In this document: positions 21,522-33,944 of the stretch, one piece after another
Position numbering within the stretch: the stretch's first letter is position 1
How the letters are laid out: every line of letters starts with the position of its first letter
DNA from: Ephydatia muelleri
Lineage: Eukaryota > Porifera > Demospongiae > Spongillida > Spongillidae
Length of the DNA stretch: 64,000 bases
Reading direction: 5' to 3'
Assembly (NCBI GenBank): GCA_013339895.1
Contig: JABACO010000024.1
Coordinates: 248,001-312,000 of the forward strand
Notes under the pieces: generated by a model
What the model was told of the DNA's origin: nothing
Seen by the model: only the letters and a program-made list of their open reading frames with translations
Database searches by the model: none
Position numbers and translations under genes: made by a program

Positions 21522-23349
21522 CTAGGAAAGAAAAATGTAAGCACATTGCTTAGTTACTGAAAGAATGTATCATTGAGTGGAATTTATTAAAAAACATGAA
21601 CACATTTGATTTATTTGAAGAGAGTAAAGTTACAAACTAACTATTGAATGCGGAGAATACACACTATATGCACATGCTGGTATACATGTTCCAATAGAGT
21701 AGAAGTTACACAGTGTACTGTTATTTACAAGCACTCATTCAATTTGACAAGTTGCTTTGGCTTGATTGCCTTGGTACCTTAAAATGTACACTATAAACCA
21801 AGAAGGAATGTATGCCCCTCACACATGAGATCAAGTACATAGAATATGTGCCTCCAAAAAGTGATGTACCAGTCATTAGTTTAGAAGCGCAAAAAGAACA
21901 TACTATGTTTGTGCATGACCATTTCATAGAATATATATTCTAACCAGAAGCTATATTACATGCATTCCTGCACTTTCACAATTAAGGGCTGTTACCTATA
22001 AAAAGTACATTTTGGCTTTTGGAAAGGGTGGTGTTGAATCATAAACCTCCTACAGTATTGCTTCACTGGTTTGTGACTTAAGATGGTGTATCAGTGATCC
22101 CAGAATCTAATAATGAGACATGTATGTAGGCAATCATGACTCTGAGCGTTATTGTTGCTGTTCAAGTAATGGCGGACAGAAGAGAAAAAGCGCCTGAGGC
22201 GAGGTACTATGCGTACACAGATTCTCTAATAAACATACCAACACAGCTTACCACACAACAAATTATGAGCGGACTATACTCAGTGTCACTTGTCTGCAAC
22301 ATTTTGTAGGCTACGTGGGGACTGAATTGCGCATATATAAGATGATATTTCCAAATACGATTATTTCTAGCTGATGTATGCATAAATCCTCTATAAACAG
22401 GTCTGAACAATCGGTCAGAATGAAGTAAACCGTGTGACCTATCAGGTATGGAGCCATTACAAAACAGTTAGTATTATATGCATGAGAAAAGGTTGAGATT
22501 TCTTCCATATACCGGTATTATGACTTGAAGTGGAACATGTTTAACATTAGCTCATATACAGCAGCCCTTGAAAATAATGAATACTTATTAATGGCTATCT
22601 TGGTTTTCATGTCAGCTATAGCTGTAACATGCTACAAGGAAAATAGCATTAGAAGTGTCCAAAGCTACCCTTTTTGTTTGAACTACAGACTAATCTAAGG
22701 CTCACTGTAATAACCAATGAACAGGACTAAAAATAACTATTGAAAGACCAGTTGAGGCGATATATTTACTCTGTGGATAAAAAATGCTCAGAGAATTGTG
22801 TTCTCTTCACTGTGCAAAACAGTGTTCCGAATTGATGAGAATAAGGTTTGTATTTTTAGAAAACTAATTTGAACACAAAACTAACAATTTTTCTTTTCAA
22901 GTATGGTCAATGGATTATGCTCAAATGGGCCTGGTAAAAATCACACAGAATCCAATGAGACTGCTTTAAAGCTTGCTGTGTTTCAGAATGGTGGTGAGTG
23001 TGCTGTGTGTGCATTTCTATCGCAATATGATTTAAGATTACTTTTGCACGATACTGTTATTGGAATCGGCACAATTGTATTTGAATGGCTCTTCATTATT
23101 ACCTGTGTAAGGTACAGAAAGGTGGTGATTCATGATTGTGCATGTTTTACACAAAGTCAGTGTAACTAAATTCTTCTTCATCTAATTACACTCATTGTAC
23201 ATTTATACGATAATGGAACTACCTGCAATACAACATTGCTATTGCTAACACAGTGAGGCAAGCATAAATGTAATTTAGTGAAGAGAGTACTAACATGGAA
23301 ATAATTTTGTGAACAGTAAAAAAGCAATGGATTTCCATTTCCATCTTAC

Positions 23350-23629
23350 CTGTCTCTAGAGTGTGAATTGTGATTGGAGTGCAGTAGTCCCCAAAATGTA
23401 CCGTCTTGGCCCTTACACGTATAGTGTACTCAGTGTGTGGTTCAAGAGAAATCAGGTCAGTACTGGTTGTGTCCTGAACTTCATGAAGCTGTTCACTTCC
23501 ACCATGCATAGTGTAGCTGACTTGATATTCTCTTATGATACACTTTGCAGCATATGGAGGTTGCCAAGATATGGATATAGATGTGCTATTAACACTATCA
23601 ACTTCAGTCCAATTGGAGGAGAAGGAATT
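23350..23629 (-). CDS. FN3 exon 1 of the FN3-Roc gene, two-base deficit
   Basis: Most upstream recognised FN3 exon. It reads SISISWQPPYAAKCIIREYQ, then the strand ending EYTIRVRAKTVHFG and HTLETG, followed by GTAAGATG. Length is 280 against 282: one A is missing at the acceptor end (AATTCC for AAATTCC) and one in GAA(A)GTTG. The domain core is intact, but the N-terminal strand is out of phase. FN3 domains are beta-sandwich binding modules, usually extracellular, and fusion to a cytosolic GTPase is unusual. Confidence 0.75.
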
Positions 23630-25450
23630 CTTAGTAGGGAAAAAACGCATGCCTATTGTTTATATGCACTGAAAAACACTAACACAATACATCAATGAGC
23701 AGAATTCATATCAAAGCTGAAAATCTGTCTGATTCAAGAGAGGAAAATTATAAACTATAGTGACAAGTGCAAAGTACATGTGCACACTGGTATTCCAATT
23801 GTTAGAATAGAGTAGCAGTTATGGTTATTTTGAAGCACACATCTAACTGTGATACCACTTTGGATTGATTTGCATCATAATGTACAGTATAAGCCAAGAA
23901 GTAATGTGTGTCCTCTCACATGTTTATAAGTAGTTGGAATATATTCCTTCAACAACTTCCATTAGTTTAGAAGCGAAAACAAGAGCATTATACTATAATG
24001 TCATAAAGTTTAACATGAAGCTAGACCTGAACTATACTACATGTATTCCAGCAGTACCATAACACCTGGACTTCATATGATGTGATCGCTTGAAGAGCTG
24101 TGATTCTGCAACAATATTTTGATGGTTATATAAGACGTTGGACTGAATTTGTGCATATATAAAGATGAGCTTTACCAATACATACTGTAAAGTTGGAGTA
24201 TAGTTCTGCTATCAATAGATCTGAAGAATTCGTAGGCTCTGAGACAGTATGAAGGACGAGGTTTATACATTACACGAGACTATATTATAGCAAGATGTGT
24301 TCCATATATCAGGTATTATGGCTTGAGAGTGAACATAGAAATTCTATTATTAAAATTGAACAAATATAACACCTACAGGCCCTTGAAAGTACAAAATTGT
24401 AATCTATTTTGTCCATCACATAACATTTTCTACCAACAATTGTAGGATCGTTTAAAGCTCTGTTTAAATGGCTATCTTGATTTTCTTGTCAGCCATAGCT
24501 GGATTGTGATAGGGTCAGTGAGTGAAGGGAAAATCACTTGCAATAGGAAATCACTTGCAATAAATGTGCCAAAGGCTACCTTTTTTTTACTGAACAACAA
24601 ACTAATCTAAGGCTCACAATGACTGCTGCATTACAGGTGGTCGGTCAATTTCCATTGCCATGTACAGTGGTGAAAAATCACATTGTCAAGGAAAGCCATA
24701 CTGTTTGAAACGCAAACTTTTTTCTGAGAAAGTCTAAGATTTATAAAGTCAGTATTATGTCCATGTACATGTAATCCACAAGTTGCTTTCATTTCCATCA
24801 AGCAGGATCAGTATAGTATTGCTTATGCCTGATTTTGAAATAAAGGCTATGGGTGTAATGTGTGGATAAACAACATCCTCTATCGTTGTGCAAACAATGA
24901 CCCTAATTGATAATAAAACAGTTTGCTTTTGTTAGATAAACAAATATGAAGACAAAACTTACTATTTTGTCAAGTATGGTTAATGTCGATTAACAAGAAA
25001 TGAGTCTGGTAAAAAACATAGCCGAGGCACTGCTTTAGCTGTTTCAGAGAGTAAGACAGGTGGTGAGTGTGCATAGTATTGTAATGTCATGTAAGATCAA
25101 TTTAAACCACATTTTTGGAGTAGGCAAAGAGTTGGCAAATGGTATTTGTAGGGCTCTTTATTTGTACTGTAGAAGGTACAAAAAGGTTTTTGCCATAGTA
25201 TTGTGGGGCAAGTGAGTACATAACATTTATTGCACAAATATTGAGATAAAGTGAGGCCTTTACAGTGGATTTTATGTATAGCCAAGACATGTTACAGTGC
25301 ATGTGTCTGTGAAACATTTGCCGAAGAAAAATAATAGAAAATACTATTTATCTTGGTGTAAAGAGGAAAGAAATCTGCATTGTCTATTAATCCCATGCAA
25401 ATGTAAATTAAATGAATATCATCTCTGGTATTGCACAGATGCACGTAATG

Positions 25451-25641
25451 CAGTAATAGCTGTGCATTGAGGAAAGAATAAAAACAGAACTAAATGCCAA
25501 ATAATTACACCATACTCATTATGTCTAAGAATGTTACATTGTCAAAAGCTCTAAATGTAACATCCTTAGAATAATGAGTATAGTGTAATCATTTTTGCAT
25601 TTAGTTCTGTTTTTATTCTTTCCTCAATGCATAGCCATACT
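25451..25641. mobile_element. Long foldback hairpin (about 88-bp arms)
   Basis: The left arm (25452-25540) begins GCATTGAGGAAAGAATAAAA. It is repeated as reverse complement in the right arm (25553-25641), with about 12 bases of loop and few mismatches. It is MITE-like. The sequence 25642-26040 is AT rich and featureless. Confidence 0.85.
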
Positions 25642-26044
25642 AGCCTAGATTCACCATTCAGGATCCTCCTAGCCCTAAAGCTGTTTAATTTGAAACAACA
25701 TTCTACAGTCCCAATGGTGATAAAAAATATCTATATAGATCAAGAATCATCATCAAAATAAGCGCAGTTTAGAAATTATTATTACACGTGATTAAACTCT
25801 AAGTATATTATGAAATCCATGAATTATTAAATTGAGATGATCAAACCTCACAATGGATTAAAACATTGAAATTAATCAGTGGTTTATACTTTACATATGA
25901 AAAGACAAGCAACTAATATTTTAATAGAATACGTGGTCACAAATTTAGGGACCTTGATTTAGTTTACAATCTAATTTATTCCCTCACACATAACAACTTG
26001 CCGTTATTATGCAAATAACAGATTTAATAACAAATGTTGTGTAA

Positions 26045-26266
26045 ATATTATTATAATATGTGGCAATAGAGACGTCTGGAGTGTTTGGACCAAGGACAAC
26101 TGAGTTCCTTAAAGAGTTGGGCCATCGGTTGAGGCAGGTGTCTGGTGAAGCTAACTCCTATGCTTACCTTACCCAAAGACTATCAGTTGCCGTCCAACGG
26201 GGCAATGCAGCTTCCGTGTTGGGGACAATTAAGGTGGACAGTGACGATGAAGAGTTTTTTGTATGA
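26045..26266 (+). mobile_element. LINE C-terminal fragment (nuclease-type)
   Basis: The frame reads AIETSGVFGPRTTEFLKELG, QRLSVAVQRGNAAS, then an acidic end and stop. This corresponds to the C-terminal helices that follow the endonuclease in the 46934-47434 copy (EMYGCWGTEAIQALSKLATR, CLALVRANSRAI), but it is a more distant relative. Only the last 70 or so codons remain. From 26267 to 27555 I find no gene; the hydrophobic frame at 26646-26831 lies in AT-rich sequence and is not supported. Confidence 0.55.
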
Positions 26267-27559
26267 GTTTTGTGTTATCATTTAGTTTAATGGAGTAACT
26301 GTATGTGTATAACAAATTACATAATTGTGTTTGCAATTGGAAAACAAAGGATTGAATTTCACAGTATTGACATCTGCAAACTGATTTATGACATAATCCT
26401 TTCAACTAGGCAAATGTGTGTAAACAAATGTATACAATTTGATCATGGGATTCAAAAAATCATATCAAATATTCAAGATGAACCAACTAATTTTAATAAC
26501 ATTAGTCAATCTATAAATAAATCAAAGCTTTATTAGGTACTTAAAATTAGATAACCTCAATAGTGAGTTATTATTTACTTTTGATAGTTTGAGGTGATGA
26601 ACAATTCCATTATGATTTAGTAATTGATGAACGAAATTTTTCCATTTGAAGATCGTACTGAAATCACCATTTTTAGTGCAATCTATTACAATTTATGTCA
26701 TTTGTGTACTCTTGATTTTATTTGATCAATCTTTGTCAGAAATATTAACTTGCATCCTTACTCTATCAGAGATAGTATACATTATCTGTGCTGTTATTGA
26801 CAGTTATGCAAAGGTGAAAACTATACAGTGAGAGTGTAATAGAATACAATAGTTTGCCCCTATGTCAAGGTGTAGCTATCTCTAAGAAAATTATCAGTTT
26901 CATATAGCTTATTGCCACTTCATTCGCAACAAAAAATACTTTTGCCAGGAAAACCAATAAATGGTGGTTCTAAGCACCCTCATCAACTGTTTCTGCATTA
27001 ACCATGTATCATATTTGATGTTGTCACTACTAAATAAATGCATACAAAGCACAAGATCATGTGTATATTGCCAAAGTCACAAATTAACCTTACCTCTCCT
27101 TTGTTCATCAGAGTGTACCTAACAATCAATCAGACAATGCAAAATTATTGACCAGTACATCATTTAACTAGCACATGCTACAAGAAAATACAAATGTTCT
27201 AGTCAAGAAGCTTGGAGTGGGATACAAAGGACCTTGTACTAGTTATAGTCACACATTAAAGGACTATTTGTGTTAAAGGAAACAGGTCCTTATAGAACGT
27301 CACAAAGAGACACTATAAATATTAAACAAATGATAACTGCAAGCCTAACTATCTTAAAATAAATACCTTCGGCAGTTATGGCAAAGAAGTTACAGTGCTC
27401 ACAAGTTAACAGAAGTTGACCCCCGCCTGATATGGAAAACAACTATGCATTATATCCTAATAAGTTACTTCACTTCGTTTCCTTGTATAGAACTCACTTG
27501 GCCAACATGAAATACAACAAAAATATGAAACGAGTGATAATTTACAGCATAAGATTTTT

Positions 27560-28885
27560 TAAAACAAAAAGCAAGCAGCCCGTTATAATGGACAAGTAAT
27601 ACCACTTTTAAAGGTGCCCCCCCCCCCCCCCCCCCCTTCTATTTCCATGACTGTGTGACATCAGCTAAAGACATGCAATTTTTATTTTCAGAAAGGGTCC
27701 ATAACATGACAATTGCGGTATAAAAGTATGCAAACAAATGCACACATCTACTGTGTAATTAGCTATAAATAACAAAGGTAATATTGCCGATTGCTAGATG
27801 GTCTAATGTGCATTTTACCTTGCTTTGAGAAGTACTCTTCAATACTTCTATTATTTCACTGTGACCTTTTCTCATGGCTATGTCCAGGGCTGTTTCCCCA
27901 TTCTGAAACATACAAATTGCATGTCTCTTTTGTGGTATAAAAGTATGCAAACAATGCACAAATCTACTGTGTAATTAGCTATAAATCATGTGGAAGTTGT
28001 TTGTTTATACTACAAAATAAGCCTTTGTGCATTTATTTAGTAGTAGTAATGGCAAATGGTTAGCTAGCATATAAGCCACATGGCTATTATAAAGTTTAGA
28101 GCACATACAATAGACATGATCTTTGTTGGCAGGTAAGTACCCTATGTGAGTGTAGTATTCAAAACATGGATATGACGAATGTGGTGGGAGGGTCCTGCAA
28201 ATAAGGGTCTAAACATGATTGCACATCTTTCACAGGACTAAGAGATGCCCACTAATATCAGGCAATTAGCGGAATGGCTGGAACTATATATGAATGTGAT
28301 GCACGCAATAACCCTTCCTGCATTGAATGTGCAAAGCTCACCGTGCATCATCAGAAATGACTAGTTGTACCCTAATCTCCAGAAGGATATGCATCCAAAC
28401 AGTGCATTAATGTACAGGTGTTCATACATATATCATGCTTGCTACATCCGCTAACTGACCTCACATGGCATAGTCTCATATTAGGTACATGGACGGCAGA
28501 TTATTAATTTAGTGACTTGGTCATGCCAAACTGGCTAAGCTGTGGAAGCCTGTATGGCATTATTATATGTGCAATGCTATTGGGATCCACAAATATTTAT
28601 GATAGGCTTTATTATGCACACACACCTGGAGCAAAACACATCACCAATCAACAATGCATACTATGGAGCATCCACTACTCCATGCACCACATGCAATGCC
28701 TTACGCCCCACATGATCTTGTAGCCACATACATGTACACACATTTTATACACACATTTCTATGATTCAGTGTTGAATTGAGAACATATTCTGCCACATCT
28801 CCATTAGAGAAAAAATACTCCGGAAAGCAGAGAGGACTCATGCCGAGATATTCATATCAATATGCGTTGGTATTCTAATATGGAT
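27560..28885. repeat. Segmental duplication, copy A (of 39927-41182)
   Basis: Nearly collinear with 39927-41182, from AAAACAAAAAGCAAGCAGCC through a long C run (27617-27637), an ankyrin exon, and TATTCTAATATGGATG. Differences are scattered substitutions and short indels. Confidence 0.93.
27819..27902 (-). CDS. Ankyrin exon, NGETALDIA type, copy A
   Basis: 84-bp exon, 28 codons, phase 0-0. Acceptor TATGTTTCAG, donor AAG/GTAAAATG. It encodes NGETALDIAMRKGHSEIIEV plus a short tail: an ankyrin repeat with the TALDIA turn and the GHSEII helix, but lacking the usual GADVN end. It is the most downstream minus-strand ankyrin exon, about 4.2 kb before the first FN3 exon. The short form suggests a capping repeat. 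Confidence 0.7.
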
Positions 28886-30100
28886 GTTGGCTCAATTTTA
28901 CAAACAAGAACGCCTATTATATGAAACAGAAATATGAAGAAACTATCATTTACTGAAGATCAATGTTCTATGTGGATTAGATGGATAAGGTGCGGAACTT
29001 GAAGACTGTATAGAACCAAATCTATTAGCTCCAGTCCATGATATCAGGTGTTACTTTCATCAAACAGATTTTCATACAGCATATTAACGTATAGTAGTGT
29101 TGCATAATTGAATCTGAATCTATAAGTGGATACCAGTATATATTTTTGTATGATTCCCTATTTGAAGAGTGGGAGAGACAACTAGGTGTGTGCATGGGAG
29201 TACTTGGAAAGTCCGGGCAGGGGTGCGTTGGTGTGATCAATAATATCAGTGCATTAACTAATCTCCTGACAAGTAAAGCTATTCTCGTGTTGCCTAGTAC
29301 AGGTTTGCCAAACTATGAACAGCTTTTCATAATTGAAACTGTTCATATAATACAGCTTGTGTACTTTGTATTTATAATTTTATCTGCTTCATAGCATTTT
29401 GAATGTCCTTCTGATGCCACTAGTTCAGTCTACATATGGGTAGCTATCAAAATGAGAGAAAACGTTTCAACATATTTGTATTACACCAAATGACTTATTA
29501 TTTAGAAACCTACTGAAGCAGTCATTACAGTTGTGTGAGCAAATTTAGACACATTCCCTACCTCCCTCACCTCAGATGAATCGTTCTAGAAAAAGACAAT
29601 TCATTCAGAAATTCATTGATGCAACTATCTTTATTTAGTGTTACAGATGACATCTTTCTGTGAGGGATTGTGAACTCAGTAGAGTCCGGGAAATTGGACA
29701 TGTTAATTAGATACTGCATCCGTGAGAGCGAACTTGGGTTGTATAGCTAGCCCATAAGACTATTGTCTGTAATTGAATCCTGGTTAGGCCAGGTGCTACT
29801 GATTTCATGTTCGTAGTAGTACTTAAAGGCTATGCTATGCTATGCAATGCATGCCTGTGGTAATGTATGAACTATTGACTATATCTGCAGCTATTTTCGG
29901 TGCACAAGCCTTGCGAAGCTCATCGAAGGAGACATACATGTAGGTCCGTGTCATTTGGTGGCAGCGGTAAGATCTATTGCAGCAACAGTTGATTGGCGAG
30001 ACCAAGACGGCTAGACCTGAGAGTAAGGTTTATCCGTGCGGTGTATGTCACCTACATGTAGTTGTTACCTGGACTGCACCTAACATCGTACCAGGTGTTT
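28886..30100. other. No gene seen; partial cassette sequence
   Basis: Contains 29156-29300, a copy of the block TGGGAGAGACAACTAGGTGT...CTAATCTCCTGACAAG that recurs at 31690, 35258 and 41180. The rest is unique, AT-rich sequence without recognisable coding exons. Confidence 0.6.
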
Positions 30101-30414
30101 CTACAACTTTTTGAATGGTTTTAACATTATGTCACCCAATGATGCAGAGAGAGATGCACCTAACATCTGTCTGTGGACATCCCATGTTGTGAATGAGACA
30201 TTACTGGAATAATCAATTCTAAGATTTGTGATGCATTCTGTAGTGCATGACGTTTGTGATTGCATAATAGATATTTGTAGTGTTGAAAAGTCCTGCCATG
30301 GAACCAGGACAAAGAGTGGAGAAAACCTACTGTAGCCGACCTCTATACTGTGTACAGTACTTGGATGATCGATGTAACATATCAAGGTATGTGTACTAAC
30401 CTCTTGTACACTCC

Positions 30415-30945
30415 CTACATTTCCACACCCTCTATCTTCACATGCTCCATAACTTGAACCCATCTCCCACACCCTCCCACATCACACTCACACCTAACCC
30501 ACCACCTCTCGACACCCAAACCCACCTTCCCACTCACACCCACCTCCACACCTCACACCCACACACCCCACACTGCTCACCACACCCACCTCACCAAACC
30601 CACCTCCCCACACTCACCTCACAACACCCACACCCGACACTCACCTCACACACACCTCCCCACACACACACACCTCACCACACCTACAACTCCTCAACCC
30701 ACACCCACACACACTTCCCCAAACCCTCCAATTTGTTTAGCAGACCAAACATACATGTATGACCTCAAAAAAACGGATTGGACAAACAAAGATGAAATGA
30801 TAGAGTCTGGCTCTAAGTATGTAAGTTTTGTACAGGAGTTGGATTCTCCACACCCACCTCCCCACACCTACACCCACCTCCCCACACCCACACTCATACC
30901 ACCCCACACCCACCTACACCCACAGCCCCACGCACATACAGTAGC
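30415..30945. repeat. C-rich minisatellite in cassette 1
   Basis: Units of the form CCCACACCCACCTCCCCACA, interrupted at 30735-30840 by the non-repetitive block beginning TTTGTTTAGCAGACC. Proline/threonine/histidine frames across it are artefacts. Confidence 0.9.
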
Positions 30946-31093
30946 GGTCAAAAAATAAACACCACCCATCGGCTTAGTGGTACGACCGTGCGACGAAATA
31001 TGGCTTTGTTCGTAGGTTCATTTGGCTCTGTATCATTTAAGCGCTGACTATTTAGCACATTGCAAGTCATCGTTAATACATCACATCACTTAC

Positions 31094-31195
31094 AGTAGAT
31101 TCTGCTATATTGACGTCAGCACCTGCTCCCAATAAGCTCAGTACTACACCATGATGACCCTCCAGACTTGCCAAATACACTGCTGTTGCATTGTA
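31094..31195 (-). CDS. Ankyrin exon, Y type, cassette 1
   Basis: 102-bp exon with donor ACT/GTAAGTG and acceptor TACTAG. It encodes 34 residues: YNATAVYLASLEGHHGVVLS then LLGAGADVNIAES and T. It is a full ankyrin repeat with GHHGVV helix and GADVN loop, phase 0-0. The first T-A-L position reads TAVYLA. Confidence 0.72.
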
Positions 31196-31730
31196 CTAGT
31201 AAGGATTGAAGGAACAAAAAATATTAAACATACACTGTTCATACAACCACCTCCATGCACGTGTATAGCAATGTGCAGGTGAGAACACAGTGAATGAAAG
31301 AACGGTAGAGAGTTGGGAAGGGAGAGAGTGAGGAGGGAGGAGAGATAAGAAAGAAAGGGATATTACCCCAGCCAATGCAAATGTATCTGAAATATTCACC
31401 ACACGCGGTTTAGCTTTCACACTCTCAGAGCTGCTGAAGTGTACATAGTTTTATGTGACCTCCTGATTGTCAAACAAGGGGCAAGCAGCATCACCAGAGC
31501 AAATTAAAAAATGAATTTTACACACATGACTGAAATCAACTGTCTTGTGTAATGGTAGCCATGGTGTACATATGCTAATCTATTCATTTGGCGATCATTG
31601 ACCAGCCTGGTTAGAAGTGCACTACAACAGTTCAAGTATTACCTACACTATGAACGGTACTGCAAACTCAGAGTCGCGCCCATGATGTCCTTTGAAGAGT
31701 GGGAGAGACAACTAGGTGTGTGCATGGGAG

Positions 31731-32512
31731 CAGTGCTTATGATAACGGTCGGACATCGGACATTTTCCGATCAATTATGAAATTTGACCGATCAATTGTG
31801 CGCATGCGCGGTCAAGATGTCTGGAAAAAGGATGGCAGATGGCGTTGAAGGTGTTCGAGCGGCAAAAAGTTTCGATTCATACGGCTCATAAGTGGATAGC
31901 TGAAAATGAAAAGGAACTAGCGACGGCAACATGGCTATGTATGAGCGACTCGATCGCGATGATGTAGCCGCTTTAAAATGCAAAATTTGTACAATTTTCG
32001 AATCGAAGCTAATCGGAATGCGAAACTTCAGTCGTGCTTTTATTGATGGCTGCACGAATCTGAAACCATCGGCTTTTAAAGAGCACGCATCATCTTTGAT
32101 GCACCAAAAATCTATGGTGCTCTATAAGAAGAGCCAATCTGTTCCGTAACATGAATACGCTCCGATAGCGAAGGCCCTTAGTACCATCACATGAACGGAC
32201 TGAAGCAGTTATGGCGCAGAAGTTTGATATAGCGTACACCGTTGTAAGGAAGGATTTGCTTTCACAAAAATGTCTACTTTGAGTGAGCTACAGAGAGAGC
32301 ATGGTGTGGATTTGGGGTCAGGGTATAAAAACAAACATTGCCTGTACTGAATTTGTACACTACATCGGTATGGCTCTAAGAGAAGAGCTTGTTTAAACAT
32401 ATGTCTGACCAAAAATATAAACTGTCCGACCAAAAATATAAACTGTCCGACCAATATTGCCATGATCTGACACAAATGTCAGGTCAATGTTATATTCTTA
32501 TCATAAGCACTG
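31731..32512 (+). mobile_element. hAT transposon, 782 bp, non-autonomous
   Basis: Inverted ends CAGTGCTTATGATAA and TTATCATAAGCACTG, flanked on both sides by the 8-bp target duplication CATGGGAG (31723-31730 and 32513-32520). The paralogous cassettes at 29190, 35280 and 41195 hold the uninterrupted site GCATGGGAGTACTTGG. TIR sequence plus 8-bp TSD define the hAT superfamily. There is no DDE transposase inside, only a zinc-finger fragment. It must have inserted after the cassette duplicated. Confidence 0.95.
31931..32149 (+). pseudogene. hAT zinc-finger N-terminal fragment
   Basis: 72-codon frame with ALKCKICTIF, FSRAFIDGCTN and a SAFKEHASSLMHQKS end. The spacing C-x2-C ... H-x5-H is that of the BED/TTF-type finger found at the N-terminus of hAT-derived transposases, where it binds element DNA. 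The catalytic region is absent, so this is what remains after an internal deletion. Confidence 0.7.
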
Positions 32513-32976
32513 CATGGGAGTACTTGGAAAGTCCAGGCAGGGGTGCGTTGGGGTGATCAATAACATCGGTGCATTAACTAATCTCCTGACAAGTCTCGTG
32601 TTGCCTAATCTAAGTGCATACATGTATATCGTTTATTCGTTAATGTAAATGGCCACCTTGAAATGTTATATGCCGTTGACACTTTGTCTAACTATGCCCA
32701 CTTAAACTGTTCATGCAATACTCATGGAGAGCTGGTGGGTAGATGGACTGATCATGAATAGGGTAAGGGGAGGAGGTGGGGAGGCCCATGAGAACTGTAT
32801 GGGCCCCACTTTGCCCTTAGTCCAGGCCTCACATACTGTACATACATAAACACAGAATACAATTCCACTCTACATGTACATCACAATCCAACAAACCTGG
32901 AACAAATGTCATCCATTGAACTGAACATGTGTGTGAAAATGTAGGACCCTAAATAATAGTGTTTTATTTACACTAC

Positions 32977-33075
32977 CTTTATAGTATGATTGACATTAGC
33001 TCCTGCTTCAATGAGTGACTTCACTATTTCAAGATGTCCATTCAGACTTGCAGAGACCAGAGGAGTCGCACCATC
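32977..33075 (-). CDS. Ankyrin exon, D type, cassette 1
   Basis: 99 bp, 33 codons, phase 0-0. Acceptor GTATTGCAG, donor AAG/GTAGTG. It encodes DGATPLVSASLNGHLEIVKS and then LIEAGANVNHTIK, a textbook ankyrin repeat (TPL turn, GHLEIVK helix, GANVN). It is one codon set per exon, as in the other ankyrin exons here. Confidence 0.82.
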
Positions 33076-33944
33076 CTGCAATACAAATCCCATAATTACC
33101 CCCAGAGGGTATTCTACTTCATTCATTCTGGTGCTCCTGCATGTATATGACAGGATGCTATTTGCAAAAAAACACATGAATGCTTTATTCACTCTTCAAC
33201 ACATGCACACCACAATCAGTGCCCTATAGGAATGCATAAATCGATTTTCAGATGCAAAAACCTGAAACATCGATTACTGTGTCAAAAGTATTCGGAAAAA
33301 TCGATTTTCATCATGCAGGGGAGGTTAAACACCCTAACAGTTGTCCTATGGGAATGCATCTGTAAAACAAAGGATAGCGAGACCAGTGATAGACTTAAAA
33401 CAATGCTGTCATTGTGGCATGTGATGAAACAATGGAGGAGGTGCCTCCATTATGTGTGAGATCACTAACACAATCACGATGAGATGAGACTCGTTGAGAC
33501 AAGCTGTGTGGTTTGGATGGCATGTACACAGAGTGATTACAGGCTATGATGTCATACACATGTAGTGATGTGTAAATTTACACACCACTCCCTGCATGCG
33601 TGTGGCTTGGGTCACATGTACATGTACATGAACAGAGGTACAAGTATGTATTATCAGAAGCTACTAGCGTACAGTGTACACATGTAGATTTTGTGGACAT
33701 CCCATGTTGTGAATGAGACATTACTGGAATAATCAATTGTAAGATTTGTGATGCATTCTGGAGTGCATGACATTTGCGATTGCATAAAAGATATTGATGT
33801 TATTTGTAGTGTTGAAAGTCCTGCCATGGGACCAGGACAAAGACTGGAGAAAACCTACTGTAGCCAACCTGTATACTTGACCTATACTGTGTACAGTACT
33901 GGATGATCGATCAAGGTATGTACTAACCTTTGTACACTCCCTTC

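Larger units (their letters stand above)
20440..25100. repeat. Tandem duplication of FN3 exons with their introns
   Basis: The exon and downstream-side sequence at 20157-21100 recurs at 23350-24290 with high similarity (ACTATACTACATGTATT, GATGTGATCGCTTGAAGAGC, ATAGATCTGAAGAATTCGTAGG in both). A more diverged copy spans about 21120-22500. A separate pair, 22550-23000 and 24360-25070, shares GGCTATCTTG, ACTAATCTAAGGCTCAC and AGTATGGT blocks. Successive duplications of 1-2 kb built the array. No other genes are seen inside. Confidence 0.85.
30150..33690. repeat. Ankyrin cassette 1 (about 3.5 kb tandem unit)
   Basis: In order the unit holds: TGTGGACATCCCATGTTGTG lead block, C-rich minisatellite, CTCTAAGTATGTAAG block, Y-type exon (31094-31195), TGGGAGAGACAACTAGG block with a hAT insertion, D-type exon (32977-33075), and trailing sequence. 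It recurs as cassette 2 at 33690-37030 without the hAT. Confidence 0.88.

Noticed and set aside
20170..23698. Plus-strand frames beginning MNCDWSAVVPKMY
   Set aside because: Antisense of the FN3 exons; minus-strand splice sites and the domain pattern identify the real strand.
26646..26831. Hydrophobic 61-codon frame resembling a membrane protein
   Set aside because: AT-rich sequence readily yields Ile/Leu/Tyr frames; no flanking exons or homology.
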